Assembly (NCBI GenBank): GCA_964523005.1
Contig: CAZFZL010000085.1
Span: forward strand, 1-6,441
DNA: 6,441 nucleotides
Source of the DNA: UMGS1307 sp964523005
GTDB lineage: Bacteria > Bacillota > Clostridia > Oscillospirales > CAG-382
Direction: 5' to 3'
A program made the translations under genes and the position numbers. Of the stretch, positions 1-5,023 are shown one piece after another; within the stretch, counting starts at the first letter, position 1, and each line of letters opens with the position of its first letter. The notes below the pieces were generated by a model that was not told the DNA's origin, searched no databases, and saw nothing but the letters and a program-made list of their open reading frames with translations.

Positions 1-868
1 CATTGAGCAGGCGCACGACATCGGGCTGTCGGTCCACGCATGGATAAATCCGCTCAGGCTCATGAAAACGGACGAGATCGGATCAGTCCCCGGGCGGTAC
101 AAGATAGCCGAATGGTATTCATCCGCGAAGACAAACGGAAAGTACATCGTTCCCGTCAACGGCAGAATGTACCTCAATCCGGCGTACGAAGAGGTGCGCG
201 GGCTTATCGCCGACGGGACAGCCGAAATAGTTGAAAAATACGATATCGACGGCATACATATGGACGACTATTTCTATCCGACCACCGACACTTCATTCGA
301 CACAGCGGCGTTCCTTTCCTACAAGGGAACGCTCGCGATCGATGATTACAGGAGGGACAATGTAAACAAGCTCGTCGCCCTGATTTACAAACGCATAAAG
401 GAAATATCCGGCGATGTCGTGTTCGGCATCAGCCCTGCCGGAAACATCAATACGACGTACGCCTCGCTTTACGCCGATGTTTACGAATGGTGTGCAAACG
501 AAGGTTATATTGATTATATCTGTCCCCAGCTCTACTTTGGTCTTGAGCATCAGACGCACGCTTTCGATAAGGATTATAAAATATGGGAAAGCATCGTGAC
601 GTGCGATAGCGTGAAGCTGTGCGTCGGGATGACGCTCGGAAAAGCTAAGCAGGGCTACGACAATTACGCCGGTACGGGTAAATACGAATGGAGCGACAAC
701 GACGACATAATAAAGCGCTGTCTTGAATATCTCGGCGAAAACGACAGATGCACCGGCGCGGCGGTGTTTTGCTACCAGTATATGTATGATCCTGTTAGCT
801 CAGCCGCTGAGCCGCTGACGCAAAGCGAGCGGGACAATATGCGTCCCGCTCTTGATGCGCTCGAATGA
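1..868 (+). CDS. GHL10/DUF187 family glycosyl-hydrolase-like protein (5' partial)
   Basis: The reading frame is open from base 2 to a TGA at 866-868, so the gene begins upstream of the window and 288 residues are visible. Motifs typical of the GHL10 (DUF187, YngK-like) TIM-barrel family appear in order: HAWINPLR (nt 35-58), DGIHMDDYFYP (nt 248-280), FGISPAGN (nt 422-445) and DYICPQLYFG (nt 512-541). The acidic pair in HMDDY lies where this family has its presumed catalytic carboxylates. Family members are usually exported cell-envelope proteins thought to act on glycans or peptidoglycan, but substrates are poorly defined; any signal peptide or extra N-terminal domain is outside the window. 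The protein ends soon after the barrel, with no C-terminal anchor. It converges on dpaB with 14 bp between stop codons, so it is not part of that operon. Family call is firm, substrate unknown. Confidence 0.9.
   Translation, partial: IEQAHDIGLSVHAWINPLRLMKTDEIGSVPGRYKIAEWYSSAKTNGKYIVPVNGRMYLNPAYEEVRGLIADGTAEIVEKYDIDGIHMDDYFYPTTDTSFDTAAFLSYKGTLAIDDYRRDNVNKLVALIYKRIKEISGDVVFGISPAGNINTTYASLYADVYEWCANEGYIDYICPQLYFGLEHQTHAFDKDYKIWESIVTCDSVKLCVGMTLGKAKQGYDNYAGTGKYEWSDNDDIIKRCLEYLGENDRCTGAAVFCYQYMYDPVSSAAEPLTQSERDNMRPALDALE
827..851. terminator. Perfect 9-bp hairpin at a convergent gene junction
   Basis: GAGCGGGAC (827-835) is followed by a 7-nt loop and its exact complement GTCCCGCTC (843-851). 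It lies inside the last codons of the GHL10 gene and about 30 nt past the dpaB stop when read on the minus strand. Neither side has a good U tract (plus strand CTTGATG, minus strand GCTTTGC), so it is not a textbook intrinsic terminator. It may end or protect the 3' ends of the two convergent transcripts. Structure is seen; function is inferred. Confidence 0.35.
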
Positions 869-882
869 GTATACATAATGTG

Positions 883-1449
883 TCACTGGATAAGAAAAGG
901 CTGGAGCTGTCTGCCTGTGCAAGCTGCTTCGACAGTATCTGTGACCTTGGAAAAATCACATACGAGTGAAGACGGCTTTCCGGTATACGAATCCTGACGA
1001 AGCGGTACAAAGAAAAAGCATTTCCTGTCGTACAGCCGGGCGATATTCAAAAACGACGATGACAGTGCGTCGTTCGTCGCGAGCGCTACGACAACCCAGC
1101 CTCTGTTGCGTATATGCGCTTTCACTGCCATTGTTACGCTCGTGTCGGTGATACCGTTCGCGATCTTCGCCAGCGTATTTCCCGTGCACGGACAAATAAT
1201 CAGCCCGTCAAGTCTGTTATCGGAGCTTATGGTCTCCGCTTCCACAATTGAAGTGAGCGGCTGCCTTTTACATATTTTTGCCGTCTGAGCAGCAAAATCA
1301 GAGGCAGTACCGAACCTTGTATCCGTTTTGTATACATTTTCCGACAGTATCGGCAGCAGCTCACGGTTGTTTTCCGTGAGCTGTTTCATTACTGTAAGCG
1401 AATTGGAGCGGTTGCAGAACGAACCGCAGACTGCATATCCTGTCATCAT
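883..1449 (-). CDS. dpaB: Dipicolinate synthase subunit B (SpoVFB)
   Basis: This 188-residue flavoprotein-fold subunit works with DpaA to turn the lysine-pathway intermediate 4-hydroxytetrahydrodipicolinate into dipicolinic acid, the calcium-chelating solute of the spore core. It acts in the mother cell. The family signature is clear: GYAVCGSFC at residues 4-12, the conserved block CPCTGNTLAKIANGITDT at 86-103 continuing into VTMAVKAH, ATND at 124-127, FVPLRQD at 147-153, and the C-terminal GRQLQP. Length is close to the usual size of about 200 residues. The start ATG overlaps the dpaA stop in an ATGA (1446-1449), with AGAAAGG about 8 nt upstream as ribosome-binding site inside the dpaA end, implying translational coupling. 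A second ATG follows directly (residue 2), so the exact start is uncertain by one codon. No alternative family fits. Confidence 0.95.
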   Translation of the reverse strand: MMTGYAVCGSFCNRSNSLTVMKQLTENNRELLPILSENVYKTDTRFGTASDFAAQTAKICKRQPLTSIVEAETISSDNRLDGLIICPCTGNTLAKIANGITDTSVTMAVKAHIRNRGWVVVALATNDALSSSFLNIARLYDRKCFFFVPLRQDSYTGKPSSLVCDFSKVTDTVEAACTGRQLQPFLIQ

Positions 1450-2246
1450 TTACACTGCCTTTCTATAAACGATACGATGCTCCCTGCAATCAGCGTACCT
1501 GACGTTTTAGGAGCAACCGCGCTTGGCAACGAAAGCGCCCATATGACCCGCAGTCCCGCATTCTTTGCATATTCAAAATCAATTCCGCCTGGTTTGGAGG
1601 CAAGATCGATTATCAGCGACTCGCATGATACTCTGTCAAGCACCTTTGCATCGGCTACATGCGCTGGCACGGTGTTAATGATTATATCGGCTTCACCGAT
1701 GTATGAGCCGAGCATCTCTATTTCGCACGGACGGCAGCCGTATATCTCGCACGTCGCAAGATCACGTTTGTTTCTCGCTGCGACGCTGACCTTCGCTCCG
1801 GCAGCGCAGAAAAGACGCGACACGGCTTTTCCGACCCTTCCGTAACCGAGCACAAGTACCTTTGCGTCCTTCACTGTGCTGTGTGTCTCGCGTATTGCTA
1901 TCATAAGCGCGCCCTCGGCTGTCGGTATCGCATTAAGTGTAGTAAGCTTTTCATCCGAAAGATAATCGTATATACCTTCAAGCTTGCCACTGACAAGCCC
2001 ACCCGCATACAGCGCGTTCGGGTTGAGCTGCATAAGCGCTTCTATTTCATGCAGCGGATAGTTTATCGGGAAAACACATACAGACGATTGTACAACAGCG
2101 TCCACGGCGCTCCTGCATTTTGTTGCATCGCCTTCATAATTTTCAAAGCCGCAATAGCATACCTCCGCTCCCATTTCGATGAGCGCATCGCATGCGTACA
2201 TCATTCGTTTATCTCCGCCTATAAAGGCGATCACGGGAAATTCCAA
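1446..2246 (-). CDS. dpaA: Dipicolinate synthase subunit A (SpoVFA)
   Basis: This is the NAD(P)-binding subunit of dipicolinate synthase, partner of the overlapping dpaB. Counting from the TTG chosen here (266 residues), it shows IGGD at 9-12 in the N-terminal domain, IPTAEGA at 107-113, the Rossmann dinucleotide loop GYGRVG at 134-139, LASKPGGIDF at 215-224 and SLPSAVAPKTSG at 239-250, all hallmarks of SpoVFA. The TTG at 2246 is preferred because AAAGGTGG lies 7 nt before it. The longer reading from ATG at 2270 (274 residues) has no ribosome-binding site and would place its start almost on the likely transcription start of the TATAAT-like box at 2278-2283. The gene follows a strong terminator of the sipL-like gene, so it probably has its own promoter. 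Function is firm; the start is likely but not certain. Confidence 0.94.
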   Translation of the reverse strand: MEFPVIAFIGGDKRMMYACDALIEMGAEVCYCGFENYEGDATKCRSAVDAVVQSSVCVFPINYPLHEIEALMQLNPNALYAGGLVSGKLEGIYDYLSDEKLTTLNAIPTAEGALMIAIRETHSTVKDAKVLVLGYGRVGKAVSRLFCAAGAKVSVAARNKRDLATCEIYGCRPCEIEMLGSYIGEADIIINTVPAHVADAKVLDRVSCESLIIDLASKPGGIDFEYAKNAGLRVIWALSLPSAVAPKTSGTLIAGSIVSFIERQCK

Positions 2247-2274
2247 GGCATTTCCACCTTTCATATTCATTTGT

Positions 2275-2285
2275 TACATTATATG
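2275..2285 (-). promoter_or_regulatory. Possible dpaAB promoter -10 element
   Basis: Read on the minus strand, CATATAATGTA contains TATAAT, and also a near match to the CATA-type -10 used by sporulation sigma factors. No convincing -35 for sigma-A, sigma-G or sigma-K is visible at the right distance upstream. In Bacillus subtilis the spoVF operon is made by sigma-K; that role here is inference. A start site about 7 nt downstream would give a leader of roughly 25 nt before the TTG start of dpaA. Confidence 0.25.
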
Positions 2286-2310
2286 CGCTTCATGCCTCGG
2301 CGCGCCGCTC

Positions 2311-2333
2311 CAAAACGGTAAAAGTCCGTTTTG
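2311..2333. repeat. 8-bp inverted repeat between sipL-like gene and dpaA
   Basis: CAAAACGG (2311-2318) and CCGTTTTG (2326-2333) are exact complements around a 7-nt loop. Because the arms carry A4 and T4 outside a GC core, the hairpin could be a weak bidirectional terminator, second in tandem behind the stronger one at 2336-2371, or an operator upstream of dpaA. The structure is seen; the role is undecided. Confidence 0.4.
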
Positions 2334-2335
2334 CG

Positions 2336-2371
2336 AAAAAACAGAGCCGAAATGCTCACGCACCGCGGCTC
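2336..2371 (-). terminator. Rho-independent terminator of the sipL-like gene
   Basis: On the minus strand the stem GAGCCG / CGGCTC (2366-2371 with 2344-2349) encloses an inner TGC-GTGA-GCA stem with a GNRA-type loop, and is followed by TG and six T residues (2341-2336). It begins 18 nt after the stop codon of the sipL-like gene. Stem, position and U tract all agree, so the gene ends its transcript here and dpaAB is a separate unit, barring read-through. Confidence 0.82.
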
Positions 2372-2389
2372 AGTCTTTGTTCGTTCTCT

Positions 2390-3883
2390 TCAACGCATTA
2401 TGATGATCCGTTCCGCATCTGACGCCTTTCCGTTTCTGAAAGCGTCGGGATTGTCGTGCTTTATCTTTTCCGGATCAGCGGCGTATCGCTTGGCAACATC
2501 CCACAGAGTATCTTCACCGGTCGGAAAAAATACTGTCAGAGCGCTTGCAGATGGCTCTAAATCAGATACTTCGATCGCGCAGACTGCCTGTGCTGCGATG
2601 TTTTCGCCTTCACGGTAGACGAAAACACCCCTGCTGACAAATGTCATCCCCTGAGCGCCGACGCTGACGGTGCTTTCGTTTATGACAGCGATGATGGAAA
2701 TCACGTTTCGCGCCGGAAGCGTTTCAGTGAATACAACGGTCGATTCGCTGTATTCCGTATCGGTATCCGTCGTGCCGAGCACCCCGATCGTCGCAAGTGC
2801 CTGCACTTCGCAGCTGTCGTCCTTCTGGACTATATCGGTTATACGAAGTGTTACGTGCGAATCGAGTATACGTGCAAATCCGTTTCTGTTTTCAAAGCTG
2901 CGTTCAATATTGAATACAGTCTTTTCTTCCGGGCCGATCGAAGTGCAGACGAGCGGAAGCGTCTTGACGGCGCTTTTCTTTCCCGGTACAAATATATCCG
3001 TCACAAATGTCTCGCGCGCCGTGTCGGTCAGTGACAACGCAATTCCCAATCGGCAGGTTAAGTTGAACATCCTGCTTTCACCGTAAGCGTCGATTCCCGA
3101 ATCTGCCGCAGCTGTGATAACATATGTGTACGGTGTCGCTTCGGTCGTTTCTGCGGAACGGTCCGAATCGAGAATGTATGAAAACGGGATATCCTTAGCG
3201 GCGCAATTGAGCTCCTGCTCGTTGTCGTGCTCGTAAAGCACATTGACCTTCAATTCGCCGCTGACAGTAACAAAACCGTTTGAGCATACGCATGATGTGT
3301 TGATAGGCTCGCATGACACCGTTATCACATCGCCTATCGGCGGAAGCTCTGCCTGTGTTGCAAATGTATCCGTGAGGATAAATTCCTTTGCCGGTACAAA
3401 TACTGTTTTGCTAATGGCGCATTCAGAGGTCTGCACACAACAGTCGTGCTGAGAGGGTGCGAGCACGCTGCACTTCTCGCCGCTTGCATACCTGAGCTCA
3501 CAAACGATATGCGAGCGTATGAGAACCTTCCTTGCGTTGAGCATTTTACATACGCACGACACCACGCTTACATATGCTGCCGCACTAAGCGCGTCAGCTC
3601 TTCGCAGCTCGGTTTTCTGCGAGTATTCGCCGGTAAAGGTTACGCATTTCAGCTTTCCTTTGTAGTCGGATTCATAAAGCAGCTCGTAAGAAATTGTTCC
3701 TCTGACCGTTGCCTTGTCCGCTTCGTATACTATCTCACACGATGTATGCCTTGCGTTTACGCGCACCGGACGCTCTATATTCGGAAGGTAATCCGGCAGA
3801 GTTCCATCAAATTCGTTTTCCTTTTCATATATGCGGGATACGGGTAAAGTGAATACTTCAAGCTCTTTCATTTCATGATCCAT
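2390..3883 (-). CDS. sipL: SipL-like spore coat morphogenetic protein (SPOCS/DUF3794 + LysM)
   Basis: The 497-residue protein is built of repeated beta-rich DUF3794 (SPOCS) regions, roughly residues 35-130, 185-285 and a more diverged one near 330-430, followed by a C-terminal LysM domain at about 450-497 (DTLWDVAKRYAADPEKIKHDNPD). That order and size match Clostridioides difficile SipL, which binds the coat ATPase SpoIVA through its LysM and anchors the coat to the forespore; Bacillus uses SafA with SpoVID for similar work. There is no signal peptide, as expected for a mother-cell cytosolic protein. ATG at 3883 is preceded by GTGAGG at 6 nt spacing; a second ATG (residue 5) has a poorer site. 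The gene directly follows spoVM, whose product anchors SpoIVA, which supports the assignment. Other SPOCS-LysM proteins exist, so orthology to SipL rather than a paralogue is likely but not proven. Confidence 0.85.
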   Translation of the reverse strand: MDHEMKELEVFTLPVSRIYEKENEFDGTLPDYLPNIERPVRVNARHTSCEIVYEADKATVRGTISYELLYESDYKGKLKCVTFTGEYSQKTELRRADALSAAAYVSVVSCVCKMLNARKVLIRSHIVCELRYASGEKCSVLAPSQHDCCVQTSECAISKTVFVPAKEFILTDTFATQAELPPIGDVITVSCEPINTSCVCSNGFVTVSGELKVNVLYEHDNEQELNCAAKDIPFSYILDSDRSAETTEATPYTYVITAAADSGIDAYGESRMFNLTCRLGIALSLTDTARETFVTDIFVPGKKSAVKTLPLVCTSIGPEEKTVFNIERSFENRNGFARILDSHVTLRITDIVQKDDSCEVQALATIGVLGTTDTDTEYSESTVVFTETLPARNVISIIAVINESTVSVGAQGMTFVSRGVFVYREGENIAAQAVCAIEVSDLEPSASALTVFFPTGEDTLWDVAKRYAADPEKIKHDNPDAFRNGKASDAERIIIMR

Positions 3884-3942
3884 ATAAAAACCTCACGCCT
3901 TTCGATTACTGCTACAGTTTATTAAGCGTGAGGCTTTTATAT
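3882..3942 (-). promoter_or_regulatory. 17-bp hairpin occluding the sipL start region
   Basis: In minus-strand RNA, positions 3942-3926 pair with 3898-3882 over 17 consecutive base pairs with one G-U wobble (3934 with 3890), around a 27-nt loop that holds a small ACTG-TAG-CAGT stem. On the plus strand the same position is an A-C mismatch, so the structure favours minus-strand RNA. The 3' arm contains the sipL GTGAGG ribosome-binding site and the first two bases of its ATG. The GC-rich core followed by TTTTTAT also resembles an intrinsic terminator behind spoVM. It could be an attenuator, a translation block on read-through RNA, or both. Confidence 0.6.
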
Positions 3943-3944
3943 TC
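3916..3944 (-). promoter_or_regulatory. Putative sigma-E-type promoter for sipL
   Basis: On the minus strand GAATATA (3944-3938) and AATAAACT (3923-3916) are separated by 14 nt, resembling the sigma-E pattern of an ATA-containing -35 and a CATACAnT -10, though the -10 lacks its first C. The -35 overlaps the spoVM stop codon. A start near 3909 would give a short leader lacking the 5' arm of the hairpin. Mother-cell sigma-E control of sipL is known in C. difficile; here it is inferred from the motif. Confidence 0.35.
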
Positions 3945-4023
3945 ATGTATTTTGCTTTTTTTTCAGCAGTGCCGCGATTAACGGTTTAATTATTCGCGGT
4001 GTTTTTATTACTACGATTCTCAT
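3943..4023 (-). CDS. spoVM: Stage V sporulation protein SpoVM (26 residues)
   Basis: A 26-codon frame runs from ATG at 4023 to TGA at 3943-3945, preceded by AGGAAAGG about 8 nt upstream. The product begins MRIVVIKTPRIIK and ends LLKKKQNT. It has the same length as Bacillus subtilis SpoVM and, as I recall that sequence, keeps Met1, Ile6, Lys7, Pro9, Ala18 and Leu20, with basic residues at 2 and 10. Pro9 is known to matter for recognising the curved forespore membrane. SpoVM is an amphipathic helix lying on the forespore outer membrane that anchors SpoIVA; the next gene encodes a SipL-like SpoIVA partner, so context agrees. Oddities are a second proline at 14 in place of the Gly-Gly of B. subtilis, alanine where Arg17 lies, and a lysine-rich end. 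It lies 15 nt after the preceding small gene, so the two are probably cotranscribed. Confidence 0.85.
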   Translation of the reverse strand: MRIVVIKTPRIIKPLIAALLKKKQNT

Positions 4024-4038
4024 ATATACCGCCTTTCC

Positions 4039-4185
4039 TTATTTACATAATATCAGAATGCCTGCCAAAACGAGCACCGCGCCTTCTACACACACTATCA
4101 CAATTGACGGAAGAAACGCCGACAGTAGCACGCCGGCACCGAATGCCGCAACGCACCCGCATAAAAATTTTCTTCGGCACCACAC
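4039..4185 (-). CDS. Small membrane protein of unknown function (48 residues)
   Basis: I do not recognise a named family. From GTG at 4185 the product is MWCRRKFLCGC followed by an almost unbroken hydrophobic stretch to ILILCK, best read as two short membrane helices (about 7-23 and 26-46) split by a proline, with a basic N-terminus likely on the cytosolic side. Three cysteines sit among the first 11 residues and the end. GTG is chosen because a perfect AAGGAGG (4194-4200) lies 8 nt upstream. The frame can be extended to TTG at 4260, adding a lysine-rich segment, but that codon has no ribosome-binding site. The stop is 15 nt before the spoVM ATG and its TAA abuts the spoVM ribosome-binding site, so the genes are very likely one transcript, suggesting a role in sporulation or the forespore membrane. 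That role is inference. Confidence 0.65.
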   Translation of the reverse strand: MWCRRKFLCGCVAAFGAGVLLSAFLPSIVIVCVEGAVLVLAGILILCK

Positions 4186-4301
4186 AGCCTCAGCCTCCTT
4201 CTTAACACTCTCTGTTTTATCATATGCCGGTTTTTCCGCTTTGCTCTGAAAAACATACAAAAAAACATCAAAAAAAATCTTTTATATCTGCGTATGTGCT
4301 A

Positions 4302-4330
4302 TTGACTAAAAAAGTGAGCAGTGTTATAGT
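4302..4330 (+). promoter_or_regulatory. Sigma-A-type promoter of the folT-folC operon
   Basis: TTGACT (4302-4307) and TATAGT (4325-4330) are separated by exactly 17 nt, each one base off the sigma-A consensus. A start 7 nt after the -10 falls at about 4337, the first base of riboswitch stem P1, so promoter and aptamer are in perfect register. The stretch between this promoter and the divergent small gene (4186-4301) is AT- and A-run-rich and shows no other gene. Confidence 0.8.
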
Positions 4331-4336
4331 TTAATC

Positions 4337-4435
4337 AGCAGAGTAAGTGACCGAGCGTTAAGTGTCAGCCGAACGGGGAGTTGTCGGCAGGACGAAAAGC
4401 GTGAGCTTGCGGTTCGGTTACTGCATCCCGCTGCT
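4337..4435 (+). promoter_or_regulatory. Tetrahydrofolate (THF) riboswitch aptamer
   Basis: The leader matches the folT-type THF riboswitch. P1 is AGCAG (4337-4341) with CTGCT (4431-4435). P2 is GTGACCGA (4347-4354) with TCGGTTAC (4414-4421), 8 bp with one G-U. The conserved GCGTTAAGTGT block is at 4355-4365. P3 is GCCGA (4368-4372) with TCGGC (4384-4388) around a G-rich loop, and a further stem AAGC / GCTT (4397-4408) is capped by GTGA. The CTGCATCC segment before the P1 3' strand also fits the family. THF riboswitches bind reduced folates and switch off folate uptake genes when folate is plentiful; folT directly downstream confirms the call. Confidence 0.93.
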
Positions 4436-4446
4436 ACATATAGGGC

Positions 4447-4481
4447 GTATCTCCTTATTTGTAGCTGAATAAAGGAGGTAT
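4447..4481 (+). promoter_or_regulatory. Riboswitch expression platform sequestering the folT RBS
   Basis: CTCCTT (4451-4456) pairs with the AAGGAG of the folT ribosome-binding site (4472-4477); the stem extends inward by ATT/AAT past a bulged A and outward by about four pairs including G-U. The loop is about 8 nt. The free AAGGAGG (4472-4478) is 9 nt before the folT ATG, so the hairpin would block translation initiation. The following TATTTTTAT could give some premature termination, but the stem is AU-rich. I could not identify the alternative pairing partner of CTCCTT that would open it without ligand. Confidence 0.7.
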
Positions 4482-4487
4482 TTTTAT

Positions 4488-5000
4488 ATGCAGATGAAAA
4501 ACAAAAAAGTTACCGTTCTCGTGCTCCTCGCTCTCTTTGCCGCCTTGAGTATCGTATTGGGCAAATTTCTTCAGATACCGATTGGCGATTCCATACGCAT
4601 AAGCTTTGAAAACACCACGCTGCTCATTTCCGGTATGCTTTTCGGGCCTTGGGCGGGAGCGATTACCGGCATTGTCGCCGATCTGCTCGGGTCTGTTCTC
4701 AAGGGCTATTCGATCAATCCTGTCATTACGCTCGGCGCGGCGTCGATAGGCTTGATCTCCGGCTTCATGTTCAGGTTGACCGCCCGTAAAGCGACGTATG
4801 TTAATATGTTGTTGTGTGTTATGACCTCGCATATCATCGGCTCAGTGGTTATAAAATCGCTCGGATTGTATTTGTGGTACAGTACGCCGCTGACTGTTCT
4901 GGCAATTCGTTTGCCGGTGTATATATGCATCGGCGCGCTTGAATCCTATATAATATGTCTCCTCTTCAAAAAAGGCGTTTTCAGCAGATATCTACTGTGA
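4488..5000 (+). CDS. folT: Folate ECF transporter S component FolT
   Basis: This 170-residue integral membrane protein is the folate-binding subunit of an energy-coupling-factor transporter. It imports folates together with the shared EcfA-EcfA'-EcfT module, which is not in this window, as usual for group II ECF systems. The family pattern is seen: an N-terminal helix (8-26), RISFENTTLLISGMLFGP at 37-54 leading into WAGAITGIVADLLGS, NPVITLGAASIG at 77-88, a helix near 104-124 with SHIIGS, and RLPVYICIGALESY at 141-154. About six membrane helices fit, and the length is normal. ATG at 4488 is fixed by AAGGAGG 9 nt upstream; a second ATG at codon 3 is less well placed. It is the first gene of the riboswitch operon, with folC 23 nt downstream, so both should fall when THF is abundant. 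Identification is firm. Confidence 0.95.
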   Translation: MQMKNKKVTVLVLLALFAALSIVLGKFLQIPIGDSIRISFENTTLLISGMLFGPWAGAITGIVADLLGSVLKGYSINPVITLGAASIGLISGFMFRLTARKATYVNMLLCVMTSHIIGSVVIKSLGLYLWYSTPLTVLAIRLPVYICIGALESYIICLLFKKGVFSRYLL

Positions 5001-5023
5001 AAAAGTGACGGTGTTGAAAGATT

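Noticed and set aside
803..818. Tandem GCCGCTGA GCCGCTGA repeat.
   Set aside because: Only two 8-bp copies within coding sequence; no sign of a larger repeat array or mobile element.
2670..3086. 138-codon plus-strand frame, and others at 1477-1845, 1881-2321 and 3446-3847.
   Set aside because: All are antisense to the sipL-like gene or dpaA, are rich in Ser, Thr, Arg or Cys as expected from shadow frames, and show no domain.
3972..3999. Inverted repeat CCGCGATTAA / TTATTCGCGG followed on the plus strand by a T-rich run, resembling a terminator.
   Set aside because: It lies wholly inside spoVM codons and there is no plus-strand gene upstream to terminate; on the minus strand no U tract follows.
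4039..4260. Longer 73-codon version of the small membrane gene starting at TTG 4260.
   Set aside because: TTG has no ribosome-binding site, whereas the internal GTG has a perfect AAGGAGG at 8 nt; kept only as an alternative.
4455..4832. 125-codon minus-strand frame over folT and its leader.
   Set aside because: It runs through the riboswitch platform and folT on the opposite strand, with a low-complexity charged composition and no family resemblance.
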